This document shows positions 10,447-19,446 of a DNA stretch of 64,000 bases, piece by piece. The notes below the pieces were generated by a model. It was not told the origin of the DNA and made no database searches. It worked only from the letters and a program-made list of their open reading frames with translations. Positions within the stretch are counted from its first letter, which is position 1. Each line of letters opens with the position of its first letter. The stretch comes from Thermotoga sp. Mc24 (GTDB taxonomy: Bacteria > Thermotogota > Thermotogae > Thermotogales > Thermotogaceae): contig NZ_JSFH01000004.1 in assembly GCF_000784835.1 (NCBI RefSeq), forward strand, positions 124,001 through 188,000, in the 5' to 3' direction. A program made the translations under genes and the position numbers.

Positions 10447-10972
10447 CTTCTTCCCTCTTCTTTTCTATCATCTGTTTGAAGGTATCTATGTTTAGATTTT
10501 CAACGAATTTCTTGAACTCCTCTTCCTCATCTTGTGTTTCGTTTATTTCCAATTCGATGGAGTGTTTCTCCACCAGACTGTCCGATACAAAAATGGGAGC
10601 TCCGGTCTTCACAGCGAGTATGATCGCATCAGAAGGTCTGGAATCGATGTCTATCAAAGCGGCTTCTTCATCTTCCTCATCTGTGTACGTGAGATCTCTT
10701 ATCACGAGGGTCGCGTAGAAAGTGTTATCCTTCAAAGAGTGAATGATCACCTTGTCCACACGTGCTTCGAGAGATTCGAGAACGCTCAAAAGGAGATCGT
10801 GAGTCAGAGGACGTGGAAATTCCATTTTCTCCATTGCGAGGGCCAGAGCGTGTCCTTCACACGCTCCTATCCATATAGGAAGCACTCTATTTGTACCTTC
10901 GATACCGAGTATAACAACCGGCGTGTTACTCACTCTATCGAACGCCAGCGTCTTCACCCAGGCTTTTCTCAA
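10427..10972 (-). CDS. DUF151 bifunctional nuclease-family protein
   Basis: 181-residue protein of the DUF151/BFN family (the structurally solved Thermotoga TM0160-like protein). The core is PVVILGIEGTNRVLPIWIGACEGHALAL, followed by RPLTHDLLLSVLE and IDSRPSDAIILAVKTGAPIFVSD. The C-terminal tail is acidic and Lys-rich. A TTG start at 10970-10972 is chosen because AAGGAGGG lies 8 bases upstream and upstream codons look non-coding. Plant and mycobacterial relatives have been reported as nucleases; the role here is unproven. It is divergent from rdgB and first in the leftward operon with ispA. Confidence 0.85.
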   Translation of the reverse strand: MRKAWVKTLAFDRVSNTPVVILGIEGTNRVLPIWIGACEGHALALAMEKMEFPRPLTHDLLLSVLESLEARVDKVIIHSLKDNTFYATLVIRDLTYTDEEDEEAALIDIDSRPSDAIILAVKTGAPIFVSDSLVEKHSIELEINETQDEEEEFKKFVENLNIDTFKQMIEKKREEDEEGES

Positions 10973-11089
10973 GACAGTTCCCTCCTTTCCAAAACACTCT
11001 GCACCAGACCTTATTTTACAACTAAATTTCAATACGAAAAAGGTACCGTTCAGTTCCTGTAGAATCCTATTTGAAAGGAGGAAGAGAAC

Positions 11090-11680
11090 ATGAAAAAACT
11101 GATCGTCTACCTTGCCACGACAAATCCGCACAAAGTTGAAGAAATAAAGATGATCGCTCCAGAGTGGGTGGAAGTTTTGCCCTCTCCAGAGAAAATCGAA
11201 GTAATCGAGGACGGCGAAACGTTCTTAGAAAACTCCATGAAAAAGGCTTTGGTCTACGGAAAAAAAATCAAACGTCCTGTGATGGCCGACGATTCTGGAC
11301 TGGTCATCTATTCCCTGGGAGGATTCCCCGGTGTCATATCTGCCCGGTTCATGGAGGAATACTCCTACGAAGAGAAGATGAGAACCATACTGAAGATGCT
11401 TGAAGGAAAAGATAGAAAAGCCGCTTTCGTGTGTAGTGCCACCTTCTTTGATCCTGTGGAAAACACTCTCATTTCTGTTGAAGACAGAGTAGAAGGACGA
11501 ATCGCCAACGAAATAAGAGGGACAGGGGGTTTCGGATACGATCCGTTCTTCATACCAGATGGATACGACAAGACCTTTGGCGAAATTCCTCATCTCAAAG
11601 AAAAAATCAGTCACAGATCGAAGGCCTTCAGAAAACTCTTTTCAGTTCTTGAGAAGATCTTAGAATCAGGAAACCGATGA
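11090..11680 (+). CDS. rdgB: XTP/dITP diphosphatase (HAM1/RdgB family)
   Basis: House-cleaning nucleotide pyrophosphatase that hydrolyses non-canonical purine NTPs such as ITP, dITP and XTP. The 196-residue protein starts [13 protein letters not shown], the family substrate/metal motif (consensus xTxNxxKxxE). It then has [23 protein letters not shown], and the C-terminal [15 protein letters not shown] and SHRSKAF motifs. AAAGGAGGAAG precedes the ATG. The last 53 bases overlap the 3' end of lgt on the other strand. Confidence 0.95.
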   Translation: MKKLIVYLATTNPHKVEEIKMIAPEWVEVLPSPEKIEVIEDGETFLENSMKKALVYGKKIKRPVMADDSGLVIYSLGGFPGVISARFMEEYSYEEKMRTILKMLEGKDRKAAFVCSATFFDPVENTLISVEDRVEGRIANEIRGTGGFGYDPFFIPDGYDKTFGEIPHLKEKISHRSKAFRKLFSVLEKILESGNR

Positions 11681-12509
11681 ATCCCAGAAGAATCAGCACG
11701 GCACTCAGTAGCTGAGCAGCCTTTACGCTTCCAATCATGAGGCTATCGACCCTCAATCTCTCTATCATGATTCTTCCAAGGGAGTAGAGGACAAAGTAGA
11801 GACACGTTACTTCCCCGTGCCCTCTCCCGTACCTTTTGAAATAAACACTCAATATGAAAAACACCAGCAGATCCCATATGGACTCATAAAGAAACGTTGG
11901 ATGAAAGAAGGAATAATCTTTGTATACAACGGGCCTATACGGCTCCGGCACAAACATTTTCCACGGAAGGTTCGTGGGAACACCGAATGCCTCGTAGTTG
12001 AAGAAATTTCCCCATCTTCCTATTGCCTGTCCTAGCGGCAACACGGAGGTGAACAGATCTGTTGCCTGCAAGAAAGTGAAGGAGGGCTTCTTCAACCTGA
12101 CATACAGGAAACATGTGAGGAAAGCTCCAATCACAGCTCCGTGTATGGCAAGTCCCCCTTCCCAGATCTTCAAAACATCCCACAAATTTCTGTAATACTT
12201 CAGATTGAACAAAACATAGTAAAGGCGCGCTCCAACAATACCGGCTATCACTCCGTAGAAAATGAGCTCATCGAATTCTTCCAAGTTTATGCCTTCATTC
12301 TTCGCTCTCTTTCTTGCCACAAAGTAGCTGATCAAAAAGCCCGTGAGGATCAAAGTGGAATACCATCTGAGTTCAAAGCCTCCGATTCGAAATATGTACC
12401 TGCTGAGCAGAATTTCTCCGCTGAAAACCTTTGATAGAAAAATAAACAGAAAAACGAAGAAAAGCGTCGATCCAGCAGCAATTGAGAGAAAGGCGAGGAT
12501 TTTTTTCAT
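11628..12509 (-). CDS. lgt: Prolipoprotein diacylglyceryl transferase
   Basis: Transfers diacylglycerol from phosphatidylglycerol to the lipobox cysteine of prolipoproteins. The 293-residue polytopic membrane protein has the Lgt signature [17 protein letters not shown] with the essential RWGNF..NE-type residues. It also has the H of [23 protein letters not shown] and a late [12 protein letters not shown]. Seven or so hydrophobic segments are evident. The ATG at 12507-12509 overlaps the stop of the DUF370 gene by four bases. Its 3' end runs 53 bases into rdgB on the other strand. Confidence 0.95.
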   Translation of the reverse strand: MKKILAFLSIAAGSTLFFVFLFIFLSKVFSGEILLSRYIFRIGGFELRWYSTLILTGFLISYFVARKRAKNEGINLEEFDELIFYGVIAGIVGARLYYVLFNLKYYRNLWDVLKIWEGGLAIHGAVIGAFLTCFLYVRLKKPSFTFLQATDLFTSVLPLGQAIGRWGNFFNYEAFGVPTNLPWKMFVPEPYRPVVYKDYSFFHPTFLYESIWDLLVFFILSVYFKRYGRGHGEVTCLYFVLYSLGRIMIERLRVDSLMIGSVKAAQLLSAVLILLGFIGFLILRSSQELKRVF

Positions 12510-12751
12510 TTTCTTCTCCGCCCCCAGATAACCCTCAGTGCTATTTTGTATCTGGTAGGAATGAGTACAACATGTCCACTATCCATAACTACCGCGGTTC
12601 TTGCTTGTTTTCCAAACGTCGCGTTTATTATTTTGTTCGCGTAAAAATCCACGTTCTTGAGCCTCTTTTCCACAGAAGTACTGATAGGCATAACGGCTAT
12701 CACTCTTTCTCTTGGAAGAAACACCTTTCTTCCAAAGGAAACAAAACTCAC
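12506..12751 (-). CDS. DUF370/RemA-like small DNA-binding protein
   Basis: 81-residue protein matching the DUF370 pattern: RVIAVMPISTSVEKR, then AT-GKQARTAVVMDSGHVVL. It corresponds to the RVIA..P.S.P.KR and GRKTRSI.VTDS.HV.LS blocks of RemA. RemA of Bacillus is a DNA-binding regulator of matrix and osmoprotection genes; the role here is inferred only from family. It starts with GTG at 12749-12751, preceded by GGGGGTGG. It has a four-base overlap with lgt and presumably forms one transcript with it. Confidence 0.8.
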   Translation of the reverse strand: MSFVSFGRKVFLPRERVIAVMPISTSVEKRLKNVDFYANKIINATFGKQARTAVVMDSGHVVLIPTRYKIALRVIWGRRRK

Positions 12752-12801
12752 TTTTCCACCCCCACAGTGAGTATGATACCATTTTTTAGGGGGGTGAAAT
12801 A

Positions 12802-13251
12802 ATGGATGCTCTGGGAAAACTTTACACCTCGACCGCTATAGTAACCGTGAACGTGGAAGGGAAACTCAACGGGATCACTGTAGCGTGGGTGACGAGAGTT
12901 TCCTGGCAACCTCCCATGGTGGCCGTTTCGATAGGAAAAACCAGATACACAAGAGAACTCATGGACAGGACAGATTCCTTTGCTGTGTGCATTCTCGGAA
13001 AAGACGCAAAAGAAATAGCTGAATACTTCGGAACTGTTTCTGGCAGAAACACAGACAAATTCAAAAAATATCCCTACACGATGAGCGAAGGGAACCTTCC
13101 CATTCCAGAAGGAACAATCGCTTACATTGAGTGCGACAAGACTGGACAGTTTGAAGCGGGGGATCACATCGTCTACATCGGAACTGTGCGAAGGCAGAAA
13201 GCACTGAAAGATGAGCCTCCTCTCATATTCGGAGAACACGAACTGTTGTGA
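12802..13251 (+). CDS. Flavin reductase-like FMN-binding protein
   Basis: 149-residue split-barrel protein of the flavin reductase/HpaC-like family. The N-terminal strand pattern is STAIVTVNVEGKLNGITVAWVTRVSWQPP, with VAVSIGKTRYT following. These are the segments that bind FMN in this family. Later segments are SFAVCILG and GDHIVYIGTVRR. There is no transmembrane or export signal. It probably transfers electrons from NAD(P)H through FMN or is a flavoprotein partner; substrate unknown. GGGGGGTGA precedes the ATG and a strong terminator follows. Confidence 0.8.
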   Translation: MDALGKLYTSTAIVTVNVEGKLNGITVAWVTRVSWQPPMVAVSIGKTRYTRELMDRTDSFAVCILGKDAKEIAEYFGTVSGRNTDKFKKYPYTMSEGNLPIPEGTIAYIECDKTGQFEAGDHIVYIGTVRRQKALKDEPPLIFGEHELL

Positions 13252-13286
13252 AAGGCAGGGACGAACCCTGCCTTTATTTTTTTTTT
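13251..13286 (+). terminator. Rho-independent terminator after the flavin reductase gene
   Basis: Perfect 10-base stem AAAGGCAGGG / CCCTGCCTTT with a 5-base loop (13251-13275), followed by a T-rich tract to 13286. It begins at the last base of the stop codon. Confidence 0.9.
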
Positions 13287-13345
13287 CGTTTCTTAAAACA
13301 GCCCGAAAAAAGTCCATGTACACTGGTGTCGGGAGGTGATCGAGG

Positions 13346-14653
13346 ATGAAAAGGATTTTTACACTGATTCTGATCTCTTTGCTGGCCGCGCTCGTTTTTT
13401 CTCAGGTGAAGAACGTTATCTACCTCATTGGAGACGGTATGGGTCTATCTCAGATTTATCTCACCAGTATGCTCGAAGGAAAACCCCTCTCGTTCATGAA
13501 GACTCCCTACATTGGACTTGTGAAAACACACTCCGCGAACAGCTGGGTGACCGATTCCGCAGCGGCGGGTACAGCGCTGGCTTCGGGGTTCAAAACAAAC
13601 AATGGTATGATCAACGTTCTCCCTGACGGAACGGTGGTACCCACCATCTTTGAAGTGGCGAAGGCTTATGGAGTTCGAACGGGAATCGTAGTCACCTGCA
13701 GGGTAACACACGCAACACCGGCCGCTTTCTACGCACACGTCAAGAGTAGAGATGAAGAGAACGAAATTGCAAAACAGCTCGTTGAGAGCGAAACAGTCGA
13801 TGTTGTGATGGGCGGAGGCTGGGCAAACTTTCTTCCCAAGGATCTCGGCGGAAAACGAGATGATAACCTCAACCTGATCGAACTTGCAAAGAAAATGGGT
13901 TATACATACGTAAGAACAAAAGAAGAACTCTTGAAAATCCCCGCGAATTCGGATAAGGTTCTCGCACTCTTCGCGCCGAGCCATCTGGATCCTGCAAGCA
14001 GCAGAAGAGAAGAGCAGCCGATGCTCTATGAAATGGTGGAAAAAGCACTCGAGATACTGTCGAAAGATGATGAACCCTTCTTCCTCATGGTGGAAGGCTC
14101 CCAAATAGATTGGGAAGCTCACGATAACGACATCTACGGGGTCTGGAAAGAAGTCGTGGAATTCGACAAAGCCGTTCAAGTAGCGCTCGATTTTGCACTC
14201 AAGAGAGGAGACACTCTTGTCATCGTGACTGCCGACCACGAGACGGGTGGATTGGGGCTTTCCTCTGGCGATTACAGAGTCGATGTGGACAAAATCAGAA
14301 ACTTCAAAAGAACAACGGACTGGATCATGGCGAATTACTCTCCAAAGGATCGGGAAAAATTCAAAGAGGTTGTCGAGGAGTATTTCGGTTTGACTCTCTC
14401 TGATGAGGATCTGGACAGGATTTCCACGTCCAAAGATCCAAAGATCGCACTCGGAAGGATCCTTGGAGAAAAGGTTGGCGTTGGATGGACCACTACGACA
14501 CATTCAGGAATTCCCGTTCCCATTTTCGCTTTTGGCCCGGGTGCCGAAAACTTCGCTGGATTTCTCGACAACACCGAGATCCCAAGGATCATAATGAAAC
14601 TCACCGGTTACTCCCTTCAGTATCCCCTTCTGAAAGAACCCGCAACGAAATGA
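13346..14653 (+). CDS. phoA: Alkaline phosphatase
   Basis: 435-residue secreted phosphomonoesterase. An N-terminal signal peptide (MKRIFTLILISLLAALVFSQ) leads into KNVIYLIGDGMG, with the first metal aspartate. The nucleophile segment TDSAAAGTALASG places serine at the DSAA motif. The other metal ligands are visible in EGSQIDWEAHDND and VTADHETGG, and a late H in TTTHSGIPVPIFAFGPG. It acts outside the cytoplasmic membrane. GGGAGGTGATCGAGG lies upstream. The preceding gene ends in a terminator, so it is transcribed from its own promoter. Confidence 0.93.
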   Translation: MKRIFTLILISLLAALVFSQVKNVIYLIGDGMGLSQIYLTSMLEGKPLSFMKTPYIGLVKTHSANSWVTDSAAAGTALASGFKTNNGMINVLPDGTVVPTIFEVAKAYGVRTGIVVTCRVTHATPAAFYAHVKSRDEENEIAKQLVESETVDVVMGGGWANFLPKDLGGKRDDNLNLIELAKKMGYTYVRTKEELLKIPANSDKVLALFAPSHLDPASSRREEQPMLYEMVEKALEILSKDDEPFFLMVEGSQIDWEAHDNDIYGVWKEVVEFDKAVQVALDFALKRGDTLVIVTADHETGGLGLSSGDYRVDVDKIRNFKRTTDWIMANYSPKDREKFKEVVEEYFGLTLSDEDLDRISTSKDPKIALGRILGEKVGVGWTTTTHSGIPVPIFAFGPGAENFAGFLDNTEIPRIIMKLTGYSLQYPLLKEPATK

Positions 14654-14674
14654 GGGGCACTCCGCCCCTCATTT
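14648..14674. terminator. Bidirectional terminator between phoA and the P-protein gene
   Basis: An 11-base perfect stem AAATGAGGGGC / GCCCCTCATTT around a 5-base loop. The stop codons of both convergent genes (14651-14653 and 14669-14671) lie inside the stem. The terminal A/T pairs give a short U run in either direction. Confidence 0.8.
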
Positions 14675-16327
14675 GAACACATCGAGCTCCCCTATCTCGT
14701 CAAACACACCTATGATTTTGTAAAACGCCGTAACCCTTTCCAGGTCCCTAATATCCTCTTCTCTCAAAGGTGCCTCAACTTCCACAAAAAACACGTAATC
14801 TCCCAAGAACGTCCTTGCGGGCCTTGATTCAAGTTTTCTGAGGTTTATCCCTCTGTTCGCGAAGATATCCAGAACTGCCTTCAAAGAGCCTGGTCTGTCC
14901 TGAACTCCAAAGAACAGAGAGGTGTATCTTCCTTCCATCTTTCCTGTCTTTCTCCTTATGATGTAAAACCTCGTTATATTCTTTTCTTTCAAGTCTTGGA
15001 TGCTTCTCCTCAATATGAGCAATCCATACATCCTCGCTGCGTTCTCCGACATGATGGCAGCAGATTCGTCGTCCAAAAGGTTCACAGCGTCGCTCGTTGA
15101 AGAAGTGTATCGAATCTCAGCGTGCGAAAGGTACGTGTTTATGAATCCAAGAGATTGAGATATGGCCTGAGGATGAGAGTAGATCCTTTTTATCTCCTTC
15201 AGATCCAGTTTTTTCTTCGCCACAAGGCAGTGGTGTATTTCGAGCTTTGCTTCACCGAACACCTCCACTTCGTGGTTGAGCAAGGCATCCAGTACGGGGA
15301 TTACCGTCCCGTAGGTGGAATTCTCAATAGGTACGATCCCGTAATCCACCTCACCTTTTTCCACCATTTCTATGATTTCGTCAGTTGTGGAGCAGTATTT
15401 CAGGGGTATTCTTGAACCTATCAATTTCATGGCCATCTCATCACTGAAACTTCCCATGGGCCCTAGCACAGCCACCGTCCTGGAAATTCCAAGTAATCTG
15501 TACTCCTCTTCTTTGGCAAGTTTCATTATTTCTTCGAATATGTGCCTCATTCTAACGGGATTGAGATCTGTTCTGTCCAGGATCTCCTTTATCTTCTGCT
15601 CTTCTATATCCCTTATATCGATGGGAGAGTCTGTTTTTTTCTTTTCTCTTGCGACATCTCTCGCCACCTTCATTCTTTCCTCGATAAATCTGAGCAGTAT
15701 GAAATCTATCAACCTGATCTTATGCCTCATCTCAGTGATATTGGAAGGGGCTCTCAAAGCGTTGAGGACCTTCGCAATGATATTGGGTGTTTCTTCAGGA
15801 ACACTCCCTTCACCGAGACTTACAACAACTTCTTTTCCCCTTCTAAGAAACGTTTCTCTCTCTTCCTTCCAGGAAAGAAGATAGGAAACATGATCGATCA
15901 AAAAGGGATCCCGAAACGCTGAACCAAGATAGAAAACAGAACACGACTCGTCCAGAAGTTTCTCATAATCATCCCACGAAACGTCCTTTACCACAACACC
16001 CAATCTTCTCAGAAAATCGAGAAAATTCTCTATCGCTTCATCGGTGACCTTTTCAACAACATAAAACTCAGAGTAAGCGAATTCTCCATGAAAGATCGGA
16101 AAAATACTCGCAAACCGAATCGATTTTTCCCTGTAGAATGGGACTGATTTTTCCTTGATAGGATAGAAATCCACGATCCTCTGATTCGAAAATGATATCT
16201 TCAGAATCTCGCTCGAGACGATGAGATCCGCGTCTTCAATCGATTCAGTAAGTTGCCACTCTGGCTCTTCCAATTCTTTTCTCAAGGTGTCCATAAGAGT
16301 CCCTTTCCCGGAAACATAAATCTTCAA
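14669..16327 (-). CDS. pheA: P-protein: decayed TyrA domain + chorismate mutase + prephenate dehydratase + ACT
   Basis: 552-residue enzyme of phenylalanine synthesis. Residues about 200-280 are an AroQ chorismate mutase (MRHKIRLIDFILLRFIEERM). Residues about 284-460 are prephenate dehydratase (VLGPMGSFSDEMAM, VPIENSTYG, NITRFYII). The rest is an ACT domain with the ESRPAR phenylalanine-binding motif, implying feedback control. The extra first 190 residues follow the TyrA prephenate dehydrogenase pattern: SIEDADLIVSSEILKIS, FPIFHG, LRRLGVVV, DDYEKLL. The TyrA HPMFG motif reads FPIFHG, so the catalytic histidine is missing. The TTG start at 16327 is 9 bases after GGAGG. An upstream in-frame TTG at 16360 lies inside the promoter spacing. 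Confidence 0.88.
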   Translation of the reverse strand: MKIYVSGKGTLMDTLRKELEEPEWQLTESIEDADLIVSSEILKISFSNQRIVDFYPIKEKSVPFYREKSIRFASIFPIFHGEFAYSEFYVVEKVTDEAIENFLDFLRRLGVVVKDVSWDDYEKLLDESCSVFYLGSAFRDPFLIDHVSYLLSWKEERETFLRRGKEVVVSLGEGSVPEETPNIIAKVLNALRAPSNITEMRHKIRLIDFILLRFIEERMKVARDVAREKKKTDSPIDIRDIEEQKIKEILDRTDLNPVRMRHIFEEIMKLAKEEEYRLLGISRTVAVLGPMGSFSDEMAMKLIGSRIPLKYCSTTDEIIEMVEKGEVDYGIVPIENSTYGTVIPVLDALLNHEVEVFGEAKLEIHHCLVAKKKLDLKEIKRIYSHPQAISQSLGFINTYLSHAEIRYTSSTSDAVNLLDDESAAIMSENAARMYGLLILRRSIQDLKEKNITRFYIIRRKTGKMEGRYTSLFFGVQDRPGSLKAVLDIFANRGINLRKLESRPARTFLGDYVFFVEVEAPLREEDIRDLERVTAFYKIIGVFDEIGELDVFK

Positions 16328-16363
16328 ATTATCCAACCTCCCTGAACTCCGATTTCTCAAAAT

Positions 16364-16393
16364 ATTCTATAACATAGAAATTTTAATCATCAA
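16364..16393 (-). promoter_or_regulatory. Promoter of the P-protein gene
   Basis: On the minus strand, -35 TTGATG (16388-16393) is separated by 16 bases from -10 TATAGAAT (16364-16371). Transcription would start near 16358, which supports the TTG start at 16327 rather than the one at 16360. Confidence 0.6.
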
Positions 16394-16486
16394 TTGATTT
16401 TCCTCATTTGTTCTCTTAAAGGAAATTTCAAATTGCATACAAGAAAATTCGAATTTACACATAATTATTACGCACATAATACGTGG

Positions 16487-16492
16487 TATAAT
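16487..16492 (+). promoter_or_regulatory. Extended -10 promoter of the DUF4914 gene
   Basis: TATAAT preceded by TGG (TGnTATAAT, an extended -10) at 16484-16492, about 36 bases upstream of the GTG start. No convincing -35 element is seen, as is usual for extended -10 promoters. Confidence 0.6.
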
Positions 16493-16527
16493 CTGGTTTG
16501 AACACCATATCATGGAGGGGTGATAAT

Positions 16528-18399
16528 GTGAAAACGGCTGTTCTCGACAGATTCGTGTTTTCTGACGAAGTTAAGGATGTCATAGAAAACGCCCCCGAGA
16601 TAATAATACCAGGGAGCAGGAAAGAAATACTCGATCTTGCCATAGCCGGTAGAGACCTTTTCGAGGTAGGTTACGAGGTTCCCGGCAAAGGGTTCGTGGT
16701 CGAGGCGACGGTTACCCGCTGTAAAAATGGTCTGGTGGTCAATTATTCTGAACCATACATGAGGCGAAGAGATCCAAATGCGCTCGTAGTCGGCGACGAT
16801 CTAGAAACAGACAAACCACGTTTCAAAGAGAGATTCGGAAAAGATTTCGAACCTGTTCGACAGGAAACTTTTGAGTGGTTGAAAAAACAGGAGTTAATCC
16901 TGTTACCTTTCATGGCCGGTGGATACGATTACGGTTATCCTGCCGTTCTTATAGCCCCAAAGAACGCCGGGTTCTTCGTCGGCGGTCTCGCCGATCTACA
17001 GTTCTTTGTACCAGCCAGTGAAGTTCCCGAGAATTTCAAACCCAAGCTCTACTTGTTCTTGGCCCCGCCATTCAGGCACACACACTTCGACGGTAAACAG
17101 GTAGTCGTTCACTACAGACACAACTCTCACTATGAGATTTTTTCCTACAATCTCTATCCTGGGCCCAGCGCCAAGAAAGGAGTTTATGGATTTCTCCTTC
17201 ATGTTGGCGAAAAAGAAAAATGGATTACCGCCCACGCATCTGCGGTGAAAGTCATCACTCCCTACGAAAATGAACTCGTGATCATGCACGAAGGGGCAAG
17301 CGGTGGGGGAAAAAGTGAAATCCTCGAAGAGATACACAGAGAACCGGATGGGAGGATAAAGTTCGCCGAAAACATCGTAACCGGTGAAAAACTCTACATG
17401 GAGCTGAAACAATCCTGTGTTCTCATGCCTGTAGCCGATGATATGTTTCTATGTCATCCAAATCTCCAGACGGGAAAGAAACTCGTTGCTAAAGATGCAG
17501 AAGCTGGATGGTTTATAAGGGTTGACCACATAACAGAATACGGAAGCGCTCCAGATCTTGAAAGGTTGACCATACATCCGCCTGAACCGCTCATATTCCT
17601 CAACATCTATGCTGTTCCAAACTCAACCGCATTGATCTGGGAACACATCGAGGACGAACCAGGAAAACCGTGTCCAAACCCGCGCGTCATAATACCGAAA
17701 CGTTTTATGAAAAACGCGATTTCTGAACCTGTGAAAGTGGACGTGAGAAGCTTTGGAGTGAGAACACCCCCCTGCACGAAAGAGAAGCCAACGTATGGAA
17801 TCGTTGGGTTGATGCAGATTTTGCCCCCTGCACTGGCATGGCTTTGGAGACTGGTAGCACCAAGAGGACACGCAAACCCAAGTATAGTCAGCACCAAAGG
17901 CATGACCAGCGAAGGAGTGGGATCCTTCTGGCCCTTCTCTTCTGGAAAAATGGTGAGACTCGCCAACATCCTTCTTGAACAGATTATAGACACACCGGAG
18001 ACAAGATACATACTTGTACCAAATCAATACATCGGTGCTTACAGGGTAGGATTCATGCCGGAGTGGCTCGCAAGAGAATATCTCTCAAGGAGAGGCGGTG
18101 TCAGGTTCAGGCCAGATCAACTCGTCCCATCGAAATGTTCACTCCTCGGTTTTTCTCTCAAAGAGATGAAGATTGAAGGAAACACCATTCCAAAGGAACT
18201 CTTACAACCGAATCTCCAGCCTGAAGTAGGTGAAGAAGCCTACGAGAAAGGTGCTCAAGACTTGAAAGACTTCTTCAAGAGAGAACTGAAGAAATTCCTA
18301 ACCGAGGATCTGAATCCCGTAGGAAGGGAAATCATTCAGTGTTGCCTCGACGATGGATCTCTCAATGACTATCTCAAGATCATACCGATGAATTTTTAA
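16528..18399 (+). CDS. DUF4914 protein with HPr-kinase/PEPCK-like P-loop
   Basis: 623-residue cytoplasmic protein of a family with no assigned function (DUF4914). A P-loop GASGGGKSE lies at residues 256-264. It is preceded by ITAHASAVKV and a beta strand VIMHE. This HASAV...GxSGxGKSE arrangement is the pattern of HPr kinase/phosphorylase and related PEPCK-fold kinases. A following PVADDMF supplies acidic residues. The C-terminal half has conserved-looking PPALAWLWRLVAPRGHANPS and EGVGSFWPFSSGKMVRLAN. The GTG start follows GGAGGGG. Substrate unknown; nucleotide binding is likely, kinase activity is inference. Confidence 0.75.
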   Translation: MKTAVLDRFVFSDEVKDVIENAPEIIIPGSRKEILDLAIAGRDLFEVGYEVPGKGFVVEATVTRCKNGLVVNYSEPYMRRRDPNALVVGDDLETDKPRFKERFGKDFEPVRQETFEWLKKQELILLPFMAGGYDYGYPAVLIAPKNAGFFVGGLADLQFFVPASEVPENFKPKLYLFLAPPFRHTHFDGKQVVVHYRHNSHYEIFSYNLYPGPSAKKGVYGFLLHVGEKEKWITAHASAVKVITPYENELVIMHEGASGGGKSEILEEIHREPDGRIKFAENIVTGEKLYMELKQSCVLMPVADDMFLCHPNLQTGKKLVAKDAEAGWFIRVDHITEYGSAPDLERLTIHPPEPLIFLNIYAVPNSTALIWEHIEDEPGKPCPNPRVIIPKRFMKNAISEPVKVDVRSFGVRTPPCTKEKPTYGIVGLMQILPPALAWLWRLVAPRGHANPSIVSTKGMTSEGVGSFWPFSSGKMVRLANILLEQIIDTPETRYILVPNQYIGAYRVGFMPEWLAREYLSRRGGVRFRPDQLVPSKCSLLGFSLKEMKIEGNTIPKELLQPNLQPEVGEEAYEKGAQDLKDFFKRELKKFLTEDLNPVGREIIQCCLDDGSLNDYLKIIPMNF

Positions 18400-18424
18400 A
18401 GCGGGGAGGATTCCCCGCCTTTTT
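18398..18424. terminator. Terminator after the DUF4914 gene
   Basis: Stem GCGGGGA / TCCCCGC (18401-18418) with a 4-base loop, followed by a short T run on the plus strand. A-rich sequence on the other side could let it also serve the convergent LUD gene. Confidence 0.8.
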
Positions 18425-19070
18425 AAAGTCCGAAGTCTTCCAGTGTCAGAATCACTTTGAACCTTCCCGGCTGTCTCACCCCGGATTCCACTACCAGAAA
18501 GTAGTTACAGATCCTCTGGGGAGAGGTACAATCCGCGCAGAATCCCGTTTTTGTACACGGTGTTTCCAAATTCAATCTTCTTGAATTCATAGGAGAGATG
18601 TATCTCAGTCTTTCTCGCACTTCTTCTACGTCTTTCACCACCTTGTTCACACTCGCTATCACAACCACGTTTTTTGGTCCAAAAACAACGGCGGCCACTC
18701 TGTTACCGTTCCCATCGAGAAAGACCAATTTTCCATCTTCCGTTATGGTATTCGCGCTGGTGAAGTAATAGTCGGCCCAGAAACTCTTTCTGTATATCTC
18801 CTCCACTTCCTCCCTCGTTTTGGCAGCCGCCCTGTCAAGGAAGTTGTACCTGCCACTGCGCAAAAGTTCAATAACACCCGTGTCTGCGAGGGTGAGGGAA
18901 CCACCAGCCGATACGGTTGCACCCTCCGGGATAAGCTCTTTCACCTTTTCAAGAACCTCTCCACGATCACGAACAATCCACACTTCGTGTTTTTTCTTCC
19001 TTAAGTTGTTAGCTACGTGCTCTGCAAGTTTTTCCTTTTTCCAAAGCCATAGTTCATCTCTCAAACTCAT
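18423..19070 (-). CDS. LUD-domain protein (LutC/YkgG type)
   Basis: 215-residue protein of the LUD family (formerly DUF162), seen in lactate-utilisation proteins LutB/LutC. Typical segments are VSAGGSLTLADTGVIELLRSG, RAAAKTREEVEE, and DYYFTSANTITEDGKLVFLDGNGNRVA. Two short cysteine clusters near the end (ETPCTKTGFCADCTSPQRIC) could hold an iron-sulfur cluster or metal. It stands alone, without lutA/lutB neighbours, so lactate metabolism is not established. AAAGGAGGT precedes the ATG. A -10-like TATAAA occurs at 19104-19109 on the minus strand. It forms the left border of the replication origin. Confidence 0.85.
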   Translation of the reverse strand: MSLRDELWLWKKEKLAEHVANNLRKKKHEVWIVRDRGEVLEKVKELIPEGATVSAGGSLTLADTGVIELLRSGRYNFLDRAAAKTREEVEEIYRKSFWADYYFTSANTITEDGKLVFLDGNGNRVAAVVFGPKNVVVIASVNKVVKDVEEVRERLRYISPMNSRRLNLETPCTKTGFCADCTSPQRICNYFLVVESGVRQPGRFKVILTLEDFGL

Positions 19071-19446
19071 AACTCTATACCTCCTTTTGTCGAATTTGTG
19101 TAATTTATAGAGAAAATCTTATTAACTGAAACTAAAATGGTAGGTTTAGTGGTAGGTTTTGTATACATTTCGTGGTATCTGATTTTTAAAGATACACTAT
19201 ATATTGTATTAAATTAACAAATAATCGCATAGAATCGAATATATGCAAAGCAAACCTACCACCAGACTCTGTATCGACCATTTGAGGCTAATTTCAGAGT
19301 GGTAGGTTTCTGAATCTCTCATCAATAGACTACTTTAGTCTTTACAAATAATATTATCGTTCAGATCTGAGATTCTACAACGTGCTTCTAATGAGCGTTA
19401 CAGAAAACCTACCACCTAAAATCCAGTATCCAAGCTGATTTCAGAG

